Positions 16,348 through 25,059 of a stretch of 64,000 nt of DNA are shown in pieces. Both the position numbers and the translations under genes were made by a program. Position 1 is the first letter of the stretch; each line of letters opens with the position of its first letter. Source of the DNA: a virus; IMG/VR virus record IMGVR_UViG_3300024312_000003, positions 62,001 through 126,000 of that record; one strand, 5' to 3'. The notes under the pieces are model-generated. The model did no database searches. It had not been told where the DNA came from and saw only the letters and a program-made list of their open reading frames with translations.

Positions 16348-16872
16348 TTAAACTACTAGTTTTTCTCCTTTTGAAATGTGTTTCACAACTGATTGACTCG
16401 GATTATACATCCGAATACAGATCAGAGCGGAAAGTACTGTATTCTTGTCTTTATTCTTGATTCCTTTTCGAAGAATCCTCAGACTCCTAGCGATGTCCGT
16501 CGTGATGGAGATGATCAAGTTTTGATATGCTCGACCTTTTTCGCAAACACATTCTTCGTTAAAGATTTGTTGTTTTTCTTGTTCAAGAATTTTCCACATT
16601 CTTTTGTACGTGATACCGTCTTCTACGAACGTGGCTGCGACTTTAGAATACTCTGGAGGTATCATGTCGCTACTGCTGAAATCTGAAATGATTTCAAACA
16701 GTTTGTCTTCTACTTGTTGTAATTTCTGAAAAAACTCTTCATACATCGTCATAGAGACAAAAGGTTTCTTCAGTTCCAGATTGATGCTTTTCAAACCCTG
16801 ATGAAGTTTCACGATGTTCCGGCGCAATGCGTCGGTGGGTTTGAACATCGCTTCAAATTCTGCGTTTGGCAT
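16348..16872 (-). CDS. Hypothetical helical protein, 174 aa
   Basis: Long amphipathic helices run through most of the protein (residues 30-75 and 105-140), suggesting a coiled-coil or bundle. GGGAAAAGAAATAAGA precedes the ATG. No family is recognised. Confidence 0.7.
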   Translation of the reverse strand: MPNAEFEAMFKPTDALRRNIVKLHQGLKSINLELKKPFVSMTMYEEFFQKLQQVEDKLFEIISDFSSSDMIPPEYSKVAATFVEDGITYKRMWKILEQEKQQIFNEECVCEKGRAYQNLIISITTDIARSLRILRKGIKNKDKNTVLSALICIRMYNPSQSVVKHISKGEKLVV

Positions 16873-16898
16873 TCTTATTTCTTTTCCCTGATGGCTCT

Positions 16899-17336
16899 TT
16901 ATGAGCCGGATGGAATTAGACCATTGATTGTTGATGTACTTCGGATTTTCTTACCGCCAGCATCACCACAGATTTCAAGAGTGAAAACATCTGTTTTATC
17001 CACGTTGCCTTTGTAAGTAATCCAAACTGATCGATCTTGTTTTTGCAGATTGGGATCACGAATGATCTCATATGCTACAACCATTGCTTGTAGAAATGGT
17101 CGTACATTCATTTCAAAAGAAGGATCAATACCAAGCCCTTCTTTAACCTTTGCCCTGGAATGGTCAATTCGTTTATTGACCATTTCAAACAAATGAAAGT
17201 TCTTGGTTGTGATCTTGGAACGACGAATGACTGGATAATCTTCATCATGTTCCTTGCGCCATTGATGAGCAAACTCTAGCAAAGCAGCATTGAGTCCTCC
17301 ATCAATGAACTTATTAAAAATACGCAACTTATTCAT
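16899..17336 (-). CDS. Hypothetical protein, 145 aa
   Basis: An unrecognised protein with a helical first two thirds and a beta C-terminal part. The start follows GAGAGGACAAT. It is the first gene downstream of the promoter at 17462-17477 and its two leader hairpins. Confidence 0.7.
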   Translation of the reverse strand: MNKLRIFNKFIDGGLNAALLEFAHQWRKEHDEDYPVIRRSKITTKNFHLFEMVNKRIDHSRAKVKEGLGIDPSFEMNVRPFLQAMVVAYEIIRDPNLQKQDRSVWITYKGNVDKTDVFTLEICGDAGGKKIRSTSTINGLIPSGS

Positions 17337-17354
17337 ATTGTCCTCTCAGTACTG

Positions 17355-17477
17355 CCTTTTATAGCTCAAAGCTTAAAATAAACGCTCAGCTATAAAAGGA
17401 CTTAGAAAAAAGAAAAGCTAAATAAAGAAATACACTAAGCTAATGCTTAGTGTTCAATGTAGTTATATGTAACTGAA
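17355..17477 (-). promoter_or_regulatory. Promoter motif with two leader hairpins
   Basis: The motif TTCAGTTACATATAAC occupies 17462-17477 on the minus strand. Downstream come two stems: ACACTAAG/CTTAGTGT (17432-17453) and CCTTTTATAGCT with its complement (17355-17399). The gene start follows at 17336. The 200-base gap has no frame of its own, so it is read as a leader. Confidence 0.6.
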
Positions 17478-17499
17478 ATTTTTTTCATTAGAACGGCAT

Positions 17500-17527
17500 A
17501 AGAGGTAGGGTAATTACCCTACCTCTT
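17500..17527 (-). terminator. Perfect 28-base palindrome, likely terminator
   Basis: AAGAGGTAGGGTAA and its exact complement lie 10 bases beyond the stop of the 17538-18008 gene. The next promoter motif begins soon after. Confidence 0.6.
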
Positions 17528-17537
17528 ATATTGCTTT

Positions 17538-18008
17538 TTAGCGAGCCACTGGATCAAAACGGCTAACACCACTCACACGACTCGTTGAAACATGTTGGTA
17601 CGTGTGAGAATTGTTTTCGATTCGCTTTTCAATATCCGCCAAAGACGTACCCTTGGCAAGCTCATCGAGCATGAACTTCATCTTGACTTCAGCCTTGACC
17701 GTCTCTTCATAAATTAGAGCCAATTCGTTACGCATGACTTCACTGCGAGCGGCATCAGCACGCATGATTGCAGCGTGTCGCAAACTCGAGATACGAGCAT
17801 GTTCTTGCTTCAAAATCTGATCTGCCAGCTGTTGCTGAATCGTAGGTTGACGACGATTAAAAACCATCGCAAGCCAGGTGAACGGAAAGATTACCACTTC
17901 CATGATTTTTTCAACAGGACCAATCTTTCGCATTTGATCATTGTTGATCAATTCGTCCTGACGAAGGAAAGAGCGATGTGCAAAAACAGAAGTATTGGAA
18001 GTATTCAT
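17538..18008 (-). CDS. Hypothetical protein with one hydrophobic segment, 156 aa
   Basis: After a polar N-terminus comes a hydrophobic stretch near residues 34-50 (IMEVVIFPFTWLAMVF), followed by a long charged helix and a serine-rich tail. This suggests a membrane-associated or membrane-anchored coiled-coil protein. No family is recognised. Confidence 0.68.
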   Translation of the reverse strand: MNTSNTSVFAHRSFLRQDELINNDQMRKIGPVEKIMEVVIFPFTWLAMVFNRRQPTIQQQLADQILKQEHARISSLRHAAIMRADAARSEVMRNELALIYEETVKAEVKMKFMLDELAKGTSLADIEKRIENNSHTYQHVSTSRVSGVSRFDPVAR

Positions 18009-18047
18009 TTATTACTCGCTATTCTCTTTAAAGAGGTTGAGGATTGA

Positions 18048-18686
18048 TTATTCACACACAAGAGTATCACAATCTTCTTGAACGATCGCTTTACTCGTTT
18101 TCTTTTGAAACCAAGAAACAGGGATGCTTATTGTCATCTCTTCTTTTCCAGAAACAAAAACAGTTATTTTGATATTTCGAGTTTGAACCTCGATGTTGAA
18201 GTTTGTGTTCTTCTCACCTGCATGATGCGTGATGACTTCGAAAATAGCTTTTGCCAAGTTCTTAGTCTTAGGTTTAAGAAGCTCGCCGCTGTTTCGAAGA
18301 AGAGCATTCATTCGAAGCGGACAGATATTCGAGATTTTAGACCCAGGAGAAGAAAACGGAATCAATTCATGGTTTATTTCTTGTTCGTACGTTTGGTGAG
18401 TCAGTTGTTTATTCCTGTAGTACAACTGTTGTTGACCCAAAACCACACCGCTATTGTTCAAGAACAGAACGATGATTGATTCATCTTGTCCTTTACCATG
18501 AACGTAATTTGTTTGAAATGCTGCGACCAACTTATTTGTTTTCTGGTCTTCAAATTCTTTGCACTTTGAGAAAAGAAAACCAATGATCTCTGATGCTTTT
18601 TCTTCAGTACAAAAATCAATGATTGCGGATCTCAGATTAAAGAGTCCTTTGAATTGAGTCTTGTCCAGGGACTGCAAAGTAGACAT
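18048..18686 (-). CDS. Hypothetical protein, 212 aa
   Basis: An alpha/beta protein with a helical first third and a strand-rich end. It is preceded by TAGGATCAAGT. Upstream lie the promoter motif at 18835-18850 and two leader hairpins. No domain is recognised. Confidence 0.72.
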   Translation of the reverse strand: MSTLQSLDKTQFKGLFNLRSAIIDFCTEEKASEIIGFLFSKCKEFEDQKTNKLVAAFQTNYVHGKGQDESIIVLFLNNSGVVLGQQQLYYRNKQLTHQTYEQEINHELIPFSSPGSKISNICPLRMNALLRNSGELLKPKTKNLAKAIFEVITHHAGEKNTNFNIEVQTRNIKITVFVSGKEEMTISIPVSWFQKKTSKAIVQEDCDTLVCE

Positions 18687-18773
18687 ACTTGATCCTATTG
18701 CTTAACGTTATTTTGTTTAACACTCACAGCAATACTGATGATTTTTACTCACCAGTGACTCATTGGAATAGTT

Positions 18774-18850
18774 GTCTGTGTAAAAAATAAATAAGCACAC
18801 AGACAAGTGACATAGATTACTCCATGTCACTGAAGTCATATGTGTTTATA
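18774..18850 (-). promoter_or_regulatory. Promoter-like motif with two hairpins
   Basis: A divergent copy of the phage motif (TATAAACACATATGAC, 18835-18850) is followed on the minus strand by stems AGTGACAT/ATGTCACT (18806-18831) and GTCTGTGT/ACACAGAC (18774-18804). The first gene start is at 18686. The motif lies 12 bases beyond the stop of the damaged frame at 18863. Confidence 0.5.
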
Positions 18851-18862
18851 AATCTTTTGATT

Positions 18863-19032
18863 TCAGTTTGTATACAGTTCGTCCATTTTTGAATAAACTG
18901 CCAATCCATGAATGCGTTTGTAATTCTGAAGCAGTTCACCGAGCTTAGGAAAGCCTTGCGGTTTACCTCCGCAATCATTTGCTAATTCAACAATCTTAAC
19001 TGCGAATTCATCGGGTGAATAAACTTACCCAT
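18863..19032 (-). pseudogene. Small gene with frame broken near the start
   Basis: Codons 18863-19024 encode a protein-like stretch (SPDEFAVKIVELANDCGGK, later GLAVYSKMDELYTN) but have no start codon; the frame opens right after the TAA of the preceding gene. An ATG at 19032 lies in another frame and would enter this one if one T were added to the TTT at about 19021-19023, giving MGKFYSPDEF. This is either a decayed gene, an indel error, or a frame that uses an unusual start. Confidence 0.5.
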
Positions 19033-19219
19033 TAATAGAAGCTTCTGCCGATTGACAGTTAGATTTCTTATCTTTGAGAAGTTGTTTCAGTTCATCGATC
19101 GTCAAAACAAAATCACCTACTTTGAATCGCTTGTTTTTCAACTCTTGTGAATTGAAAAACTCATTATCAAACAATTCAATTATTGTCGACAGAAAAGCAA
19201 TGTTATCGCCATTGGTCAT
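19025..19219 (-). CDS. Hypothetical protein, 64 aa
   Basis: The start is set at 19219 (MTNGDNIAFLSTI), with TTAAGGAAGCTAAA upstream, rather than 25 codons earlier. It is a helical acidic protein with a lysine-rich KQLLKDKKSN segment. Its stop overlaps the possible ATG of the broken gene downstream. Confidence 0.65.
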   Translation of the reverse strand: MTNGDNIAFLSTIIELFDNEFFNSQELKNKRFKVGDFVLTIDELKQLLKDKKSNCQSAEASING

Positions 19220-19260
19220 TTTAGCTTCCTTAATAAAAGCGGCATAAAAGAAGGAGTTAA

Positions 19261-19288
19261 GAGACGAGTAGTTGCCGCTACTCGTCTC
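19261..19288 (-). other. Stem-loop in a 200-base gap
   Basis: GAGACGAGTAG pairs with CTACTCGTCTC around a six-base loop, 42 bases upstream of the start at 19219. A second, weaker stem (GTAGAGA/TCTCTAC) lies near 19365-19392. The gap 19220-19419 holds only a 29-codon frame of doubtful value. Confidence 0.45.
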
Positions 19289-19419
19289 CCCCACGTCGGC
19301 AATTTAACCTTCCCAGGTATTGATCCAGCATTCCTTCTGGACTTGATTACGACGATTACTGTTTGTAGAGACTTTTGGCCGTTCTCTACACATTAGTTAC
19401 TGATGTGGTAAATAAATAC

Positions 19420-19761
19420 TCACATGCGATAACTGAAACCAAGAATTGAGTTTTTAGTTTCAATAGTCAGCATGATTTGTTGCCCAACAAAATGAATGGA
19501 TATGATCCTCACACCTTCAACGTGTTTAACAGATTCATTGAGCTTATTCATCGCTTCCTTTTGATCTACGTTGTTGAGGATAGATCGAAAGTATTTCTGA
19601 ACACCACAATATTGTTCATAGACTTTACTCAGTAGTCCATAAACTTTCAAATATACGAATTCTGGAATTTCCAATTTCTGTACTTTTCCAGTCTTCATGA
19701 TTTCGACTTCAGAGGCAGCGTTATCGATGTCTCGGATTCGATTAGTCAATTCACAATGCAT
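19420..19761 (-). CDS. Hypothetical protein, 113 aa
   Basis: A helical protein with a beta-rich C-terminus (ISIHFVGQQIMLTIETKNSI). It overlaps the upstream gene by 11 bases. Unrecognised. Confidence 0.68.
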   Translation of the reverse strand: MHCELTNRIRDIDNAASEVEIMKTGKVQKLEIPEFVYLKVYGLLSKVYEQYCGVQKYFRSILNNVDQKEAMNKLNESVKHVEGVRIISIHFVGQQIMLTIETKNSILGFSYRM

Positions 19762-20251
19762 TATTTTTCTTATGGACGATGTTATCGGGGGTTATGTATT
19801 CATTATTCAAATATGCGATCTGACAAATATCTGAACGAAATAATTGAAGATACATACATACCTGATTAAGAATCTTCAATAATTCTTCGTAACCAGACAC
19901 TTCTTCTGTTAAACTATTGTTCTTGTCCTGAGCTTTCTTGTGCAACAGTTGAATTTTACCAGAAATATAGTTTACTTCTAAAACACGATTTATGCGTTTA
20001 ATAATGCATTGTAGGTGATGCTTATGCTCGATGTCATTATATCGAGAATGCAGAGCCATTGCGATTAAATATAGACTGTGTAGTCTATTATGGATGTCTA
20101 ATTCAACTGAAACACACCGACGTTTCAAATTATTCAAGTCATTAATTTTTTGAATTTTACCACATTCAAAAAGATAAGCTTTATACCGATTATCTTGCTT
20201 TTGTTTTTCAAGATCACCGGTTATCGTACCTGTTGTATTTTGAGTTTCCAT
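19751..20251 (-). CDS. Hypothetical helical protein, 166 aa
   Basis: Mostly alpha-helical, with many H, N and L residues. It lies between an 88-aa gene (2-base gap) and a 113-aa gene (11-base overlap), so the three form one coupled operon behind the promoter at 20537-20552. Function unknown. Confidence 0.68.
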   Translation of the reverse strand: METQNTTGTITGDLEKQKQDNRYKAYLFECGKIQKINDLNNLKRRCVSVELDIHNRLHSLYLIAMALHSRYNDIEHKHHLQCIIKRINRVLEVNYISGKIQLLHKKAQDKNNSLTEEVSGYEELLKILNQVCMYLQLFRSDICQIAYLNNEYITPDNIVHKKNNAL

Positions 20252-20253
20252 TT

Positions 20254-20520
20254 CTAATTCAATTTTCGATTATTGTAAGTTTGATTACACTCATCTTGAT
20301 GATAGTAATCCTCGGCATAGCTTACAGCGGACGCTCTACCAGTTAAGACTAGCCATGCGTGATATAGTCTTTCTTTAAGAGTAAGCCAGCCTCCGTATTC
20401 TACCGGCTTAGCAATAAACCAAACGTATCTACATTGAGATGGTTTGCTTTTGTCAGTCACACACAACTGAACTGAACAATTTGAATCTTTTAAAGAATCA
20501 ATTAGTTGAGGTTTTCGCAT
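20254..20520 (-). CDS. Hypothetical protein, 88 aa
   Basis: The start follows GGAGATACCT. The sequence has strand-forming runs with W and Y (RYVWFIAKPVEYGGWLTLK) and ends in a polar tail. It is the first gene of its operon; the promoter motif ends only 17 bases upstream, so the leader must be very short. Confidence 0.68.
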   Translation of the reverse strand: MRKPQLIDSLKDSNCSVQLCVTDKSKPSQCRYVWFIAKPVEYGGWLTLKERLYHAWLVLTGRASAVSYAEDYYHQDECNQTYNNRKLN

Positions 20521-20536
20521 AGGTATCTCCAGTATT

Positions 20537-20552
20537 GTGATATGTGACTGAT
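20537..20552 (-). promoter_or_regulatory. Phage promoter motif
   Basis: Minus-strand copy ATCAGTCACATATCAC of the recurrent element. It stands between the gene ending at 20559 and the start at 20520, closer to its gene than any other copy. This suggests that transcription starts inside or just after the motif. Confidence 0.55.
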
Positions 20553-20558
20553 ATATTT

Positions 20559-20888
20559 TTAATACCTATTAGTACCTTCTACTGCACGCTCTAGTCTGTC
20601 TTTAGTTCTTTTTGCAAAAGCTTCATTTGCTTTGTTCAGGTGAAAGATAGCTTCGTCATTCTCACAACAAGGAAGAATGTTGTTCAAAATCTTTGTTCGA
20701 TCAAGCAAAATCTCAAGAAGAATTTCATTAGTCAAACCATTCAATCCAGCATTATCGATTGGACCTGATTGAAAATTTAATTTGATCTCTGTCCTATTAG
20801 CAAGATTGACAGTGTAATTAGTTCCTTGCTTACCTTTGCTTTCATCAAGAATTACAGTATCACAAGTTTCGTAAACCAAACGAGGCAT
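20559..20888 (-). CDS. Hypothetical protein, 109 aa
   Basis: A good ribosome site (TTAAGGAAATATC) precedes the ATG. The first half is beta-rich, the second helical and charged. It follows the DNA ligase gene by 9 bases and is probably co-transcribed with it. Unrecognised. Confidence 0.7.
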   Translation of the reverse strand: MPRLVYETCDTVILDESKGKQGTNYTVNLANRTEIKLNFQSGPIDNAGLNGLTNEILLEILLDRTKILNNILPCCENDEAIFHLNKANEAFAKRTKDRLERAVEGTNRY

Positions 20889-20897
20889 GATATTTCC

Positions 20898-22907
20898 TTA
20901 AGATAATAATTGATTGAACTCGGTTTCACTCAAAATGGGAACTCCGAGTTTCTCGGCTTTTTGATACTTTGACTTTGGGTTTAATCCAGCAATCAAATAT
21001 GAAGTGTTTTTAGAAACAGATCCCGACACTTCACCACCATTGGACTTAATGATGGATTCATAACTTAGTCTTGGTTTGGATAAAGTTCCGGTTATAACAA
21101 ATGATTTACCAGAGAAGATATTGCTTACAGTTTCAACCTTGTCATATTGAATATTAACCAGGTTACTTAGTTCAACAATCTTATCCAGATTGTTTTTGAT
21201 GTAATTGATTACACTTGTTACTCTAGCTGGTCCAAAGCTATCAACCAAAGACAATTCATCTGCAGTTGTATTGATAAGCTCATCGACATGCTTAAAACGA
21301 TCTGCTAGTTTTTCAGAATATCCTTTATTGATACCGTCTATTGCTAGGGAGCAAATAAATCTAGAGAAAGAAACATCTCTGGATTTGTTAACCTGATCAA
21401 TTATGTTCTGAATTGTTTTATGTCCGTAACCAGCCAGTCTTCCAAGTACATTGTAATCAACTTTATAGATATCATTAGGCTCAGCAATAGCGTTTAAATC
21501 GATCAGATCGCTTATGGTTGCTTCTCCGAGACCATCTATGTCCATACACTGCTTCGATACGAAATAACTCAACCTGGTGAGTTTTTGATCGGGACACTTA
21601 AGATTGCCTGTACAGTAATGATCTGCTCCATCTTTTATAACAGCAGAACCACAAGACGGGCAACCGATTGGCGGAGTGTAGATTACCTCAGATCCATTAC
21701 GCATGTGTGTAACCGGCTCAACGACTTCAGGAACAACATCGCCCGCTCTTTGAACCACCACCCAATCGCCGATTCTCAAATCTTTTCTCAAAATTTCACC
21801 TTCATTGTGCAGTGTGCAATTGCTAACCGTCACACCGCCAACAAACACAGGTTCCAATTTAGCAACAGGATTAATTGTTCCTGTTCTTCCGACTTGATGA
21901 TCGATAGATAGTAGTTTTGTAATTACCTTCTGAGGCTCAAACTTATAAGCGAATGCCCATCTCGGAGCTGTTAGAGTATTACCCATCAGTTGCCGATGGT
22001 GTAAATTATCGATCTTGTAAACAATACCGTCTATTTCAAATGGTAAATCATTTCTGATTTCTTCTTGTGTTTTGAAATAACTCAAACAATCATCAATGCC
22101 TCTGAGTAGACGACTGTGTTTTTCAACATCTTCAAATCCGAGTAGTGAAAACAACCGAATATTGATGTGGTGTGATGTAACAGCAATATCCAAATCACTT
22201 CCACGAGTGTTCATTGCGTAAGGCATGAACATGGCGTCAGACATTTCTGCGTATTTTGTATCGAGTTGTCTGATAACACCAGCAATTGCGTTTCTGGTGT
22301 TCTTATATGGTTTTTGTTTATCTTTTTCTCTCTCAGCATTTAGAATACTCATACTGGACTTTGGTAGAATTATCTCACCAATAATTTCCAATATAGAATA
22401 TTCCGAACCTTCTTTTATATTTTTTATTTTCTTAGGAACATTTTTTATTTTGCTAACGGTGTGTGTTACGTTTTCACCTTCGACACCATTACCTCTTGTG
22501 ATTGCTTGCGATAGTACTCCATTGACGTAAATTAACTTACAAGATAATCCGTCATACTTTAGCTCAGCAACCATGTCGACAAAACTAGGTTGAATTTTAA
22601 GCAGATTGCAAATTGCAATAATTTTAGAAAATGCTTCGTCACGATTGAGAGCATTATCAAGGGACAGCATGGGTGTCTCGTGTTTGACTGCTTCTAGTTT
22701 CGTGGTGAAATCAGAACCCACCAACTGAGTAGGGCTATCGCTATCAATCAATTCAGGATGCTGTCTTTCGATTGACTCTAGTCTTTTCTTAAGCGAGTCG
22801 AATTCTTCATCACTGATGACGGGATCATTTAGATCGTAGTATTGTTTACTGAAATGAATCAGATTTGATTTCAGTTCTTTGTACTCTTTAGAAATTGATC
22901 CCGTCAT
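20898..22907 (-). CDS. ligA: NAD-dependent DNA ligase
   Basis: Seals nicks in double-stranded DNA with NAD+ as cofactor. The start is taken at ATG 22907, seven bases after GTGAG; a GTG four codons upstream is possible. The product is 669 residues, the usual bacterial LigA length. In order: an N-terminal Ia-type helical region, the adenylation motif ELKYDG with the nucleophilic lysine near residue 117, OB region, a four-cysteine zinc finger (CPSCG...YCTGNLKC), helix-hairpin-helix repeats and a C-terminal BRCT domain (FSGKSFVITGTL onwards). All modules appear intact. Many phages carry shorter or ATP-dependent ligases, so a full bacterial-type enzyme points to acquisition from a bacterium. Confidence 0.96.
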   Translation of the reverse strand: MTGSISKEYKELKSNLIHFSKQYYDLNDPVISDEEFDSLKKRLESIERQHPELIDSDSPTQLVGSDFTTKLEAVKHETPMLSLDNALNRDEAFSKIIAICNLLKIQPSFVDMVAELKYDGLSCKLIYVNGVLSQAITRGNGVEGENVTHTVSKIKNVPKKIKNIKEGSEYSILEIIGEIILPKSSMSILNAEREKDKQKPYKNTRNAIAGVIRQLDTKYAEMSDAMFMPYAMNTRGSDLDIAVTSHHINIRLFSLLGFEDVEKHSRLLRGIDDCLSYFKTQEEIRNDLPFEIDGIVYKIDNLHHRQLMGNTLTAPRWAFAYKFEPQKVITKLLSIDHQVGRTGTINPVAKLEPVFVGGVTVSNCTLHNEGEILRKDLRIGDWVVVQRAGDVVPEVVEPVTHMRNGSEVIYTPPIGCPSCGSAVIKDGADHYCTGNLKCPDQKLTRLSYFVSKQCMDIDGLGEATISDLIDLNAIAEPNDIYKVDYNVLGRLAGYGHKTIQNIIDQVNKSRDVSFSRFICSLAIDGINKGYSEKLADRFKHVDELINTTADELSLVDSFGPARVTSVINYIKNNLDKIVELSNLVNIQYDKVETVSNIFSGKSFVITGTLSKPRLSYESIIKSNGGEVSGSVSKNTSYLIAGLNPKSKYQKAEKLGVPILSETEFNQLLS

Positions 22908-22921
22908 TTTAAAACTCACTT

Positions 22922-23356
22922 TTAAATCGTTCCATAAAGTCCAATTAGTCTCTGGACAGCTCGTTGATCTTCAGGATCACAATTCTTACTGGCTTGCTGA
23001 AGCAGTGATCCGTTCTCATGTTCCAGCGTGATTGTAAACTTTGTGATTTTTGAAGCCATTGTTCGAATGTAGTGACAAATCACAACTCTATTGACAACAT
23101 CCATGCTATACGACAAACCCGAACACAGAAGAGCCTCATCGTCTCTTTGGAATTTGGTTAAAGTTTCATCGTTGTGTAGTTCTACCAAACGCTGATAGGT
23201 GGGTTCGTATTTTTGTCTCAGCTCTTGAGCTGGATTTAATTCAGCATTAAAATTACTGCATTCTAGAGCAGTCTTATTAAGCAAAGTAACTAGTTGACGA
23301 AATGCCGAATCAGTCAACATCAGCTTCTTGGTGACTCTGGAAGGAATTTTAAGCAT
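22922..23356 (-). CDS. Hypothetical protein, 144 aa
   Basis: A helical protein with a basic start (MLKIPSRVTKKLM). Eight bases of overlap couple it to the upstream DUF488-like gene, and the ligase follows after 14 bases. Its function may be linked to that operon, but no domain is recognised. Confidence 0.7.
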   Translation of the reverse strand: MLKIPSRVTKKLMLTDSAFRQLVTLLNKTALECSNFNAELNPAQELRQKYEPTYQRLVELHNDETLTKFQRDDEALLCSGLSYSMDVVNRVVICHYIRTMASKITKFTITLEHENGSLLQQASKNCDPEDQRAVQRLIGLYGTI

Positions 23357-23762
23357 GTTGGTAAATCGTATCGTTATTAGGATGCGGAATTAATTCACCT
23401 TTGTATTCAACAGTCCGCCCATTCTGCTGAAGGTAACTAACCAATAAGTTTGTAAAAAGATATCGATGACAAAAGTTTCCAGCCGGACAATAGCAACCAA
23501 GTACTATATCTTTTTTATTTAGAAATTGATCCCACAATGACCTGTCTGTTTGCAGACTATGCATCATTTTCTCATGGTATCTTCTGGAATACTCTAACAT
23601 TCCTATTTGACCGCGTCTGTATTCGTAGAGGTCTTCCCAAGTTGGTGAAAAGGCTTGTATTCCTGATTTAACAGTTATATCAGTTATTTGAAGACCGAGA
23701 TCTTTAGCATATCTCCATCTGGCCATTTGTATGGTCCAGATCCATATAACATCATTACTCAT
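23349..23762 (-). CDS. DUF488-like phage protein, 137 aa
   Basis: It opens with IWTIQMARWRYAKDLGL and carries ITDITVKSG, then GCYCPAGNFCHRYLF near residues 89-103. This order (RW-x-A, TVKSG, C-x-CxxGxxCHR) matches small phage proteins placed in the DUF488 group. The clustered cysteines and histidine may bind metal or act in catalysis; the biochemical role is unknown. Confidence 0.7.
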   Translation of the reverse strand: MSNDVIWIWTIQMARWRYAKDLGLQITDITVKSGIQAFSPTWEDLYEYRRGQIGMLEYSRRYHEKMMHSLQTDRSLWDQFLNKKDIVLGCYCPAGNFCHRYLFTNLLVSYLQQNGRTVEYKGELIPHPNNDTIYQHA

Positions 23763-23826
23763 GATTGCTTGTATAGTTAACTATACTAATTGAGCAATCT
23801 GTAAAAAGTAACGAAATGAGCAGCAT

Positions 23827-23851
23827 AAAAGAGAGGATAACCCTCTCTTTT
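23827..23851 (-). terminator. Terminator-like inverted repeat
   Basis: AAAAGAGAGG pairs with CCTCTCTTTT around a five-base loop, directly after the stop of the 23854-24381 gene on the minus strand. Confidence 0.6.
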
Positions 23852-23853
23852 AT

Positions 23854-24381
23854 TTATTTTGGACTAACGTTAACTTCACTGACGTCGTCGGGATATATAT
23901 TTGAAAATTCCCAATTTGGAAATAGAAGATCAATACCAGCCCAATTAACACTCAATGAGATTTGCCAGTCATTAAAAGAAATATCGTAGACGTACCGAAT
24001 ATGTGAATCTTCGGAATCAGAATCATCACAGTATCTAAATCCTTCTACTTTAAATCCTGGATTTGTTCTACATATCTCATTGAAATATCCATGAATACCA
24101 AATCTACCGCTTGAATAGATAAGCTTACTAAAAACAATACTTAGATTATCTTCAATGTTTTCAAAAGTATCTGAACTTTTAAGATTATGAATCTGAGCAT
24201 TTCTCAATCGGATACTAGGAATAATTTTCCTTTTTTTGATATCCGTAAGCGATCTTAAACTATCTAGAACTTGTTTTAAATTGCTAAGATAGGTTCTGTC
24301 GGTTTCTGAAATATACCGATCAGGAAACTTGATTCTATATGTGATGTTCTTGATAACATCAGTGGCATTAGTTGTCAACAT
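23854..24381 (-). CDS. Hypothetical protein, 175 aa
   Basis: The first half is helical and basic, the second beta-rich with aromatic residues (YVYDISFNDWQISLSVNW). It closes a four-gene run that begins at 25290. Unrecognised. Confidence 0.7.
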   Translation of the reverse strand: MLTTNATDVIKNITYRIKFPDRYISETDRTYLSNLKQVLDSLRSLTDIKKRKIIPSIRLRNAQIHNLKSSDTFENIEDNLSIVFSKLIYSSGRFGIHGYFNEICRTNPGFKVEGFRYCDDSDSEDSHIRYVYDISFNDWQISLSVNWAGIDLLFPNWEFSNIYPDDVSEVNVSPK

Positions 24382-24383
24382 TT

Positions 24384-24599
24384 CTATTCTTGTTTAAATT
24401 CAGTTACAAACTTACCGTAATTGTCAACACCAAGTTTCTTCAGATCAGTCATCACTCCATTATCAGAATCAACTACTTTGAACGCTTTAGCATAAGCGCT
24501 TGATTCCAATAATTTACACATGTTATCCAAATCTCTGGATGATGCGCAAGAATATTCAGATCTGTTGTTTTCTATGGTTTGTACAATGATGGTTAACAT
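24384..24599 (-). CDS. Hypothetical protein, 71 aa
   Basis: A small protein with an SSRDLDNMCKLLESS helix and no known motif. It is packed between neighbours with 2-base gaps, so it relies on coupled translation; no ribosome site is evident. Confidence 0.62.
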   Translation of the reverse strand: MLTIIVQTIENNRSEYSCASSRDLDNMCKLLESSAYAKAFKVVDSDNGVMTDLKKLGVDNYGKFVTEFKQE

Positions 24600-24601
24600 A
24601 T

Positions 24602-25051
24602 TTAAATTTTCGTTACTCCGGAGTCTGACGATAATCGATCATGAATGATGTCAGTTGCTTTACGGATGTGTTTAGCAGGAACGTTAAAGATTACATCCAT
24701 GTATAGATCCAAAAGCATGTTCATGGCATGTTTGTCATCGTCTGGAATAATGTAATCTTTATTCTTTGCTTGGTTTTTAATGGTGTTCTTGATGACTTCA
24801 CAGATTTCAATACAGAATTCATTGGCTTGACCGCCAAGAATACCTGGAACACTAACTAGCGCATTGATTGTGTTGTAGACATCAAGCAGTTGATTTCTTT
24901 TAGTCAAATCTAGTTTATTGGATAACAAACTAGTAATTGCTTCTTGAGCTATTTCTACTCTTTTTAATTGTTCCGATTGACTTAACAAAGCAACTGATTG
25001 TTTTGCCAGTTCTATCGTTGATTTATAGTTTGCAATTTTTATATTTGACAT
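24602..25051 (-). CDS. Hypothetical helical protein, 149 aa
   Basis: The start is at 25051 (MSNIKIANYKSTIEL), after the upstream stop, not the ATG nine codons earlier. The protein is almost all helix. Unrecognised. Confidence 0.68.
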   Translation of the reverse strand: MSNIKIANYKSTIELAKQSVALLSQSEQLKRVEIAQEAITSLLSNKLDLTKRNQLLDVYNTINALVSVPGILGGQANEFCIEICEVIKNTIKNQAKNKDYIIPDDDKHAMNMLLDLYMDVIFNVPAKHIRKATDIIHDRLSSDSGVTKI

Positions 25052-25059
25052 ATTTCTAA

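Noticed and set aside
16080-16460. Plus-strand 126-codon frame
   Set aside because: It covers a minus-strand gene with a strong AAAGGAGCCAAT site and has none itself; it also runs across two intergenic gaps.
19304-19393. 29-codon minus frame ending CWINTWEG
   Set aside because: No ribosome site and the first third lies in a GTAGAGA/TCTCTAC hairpin; most likely non-coding.
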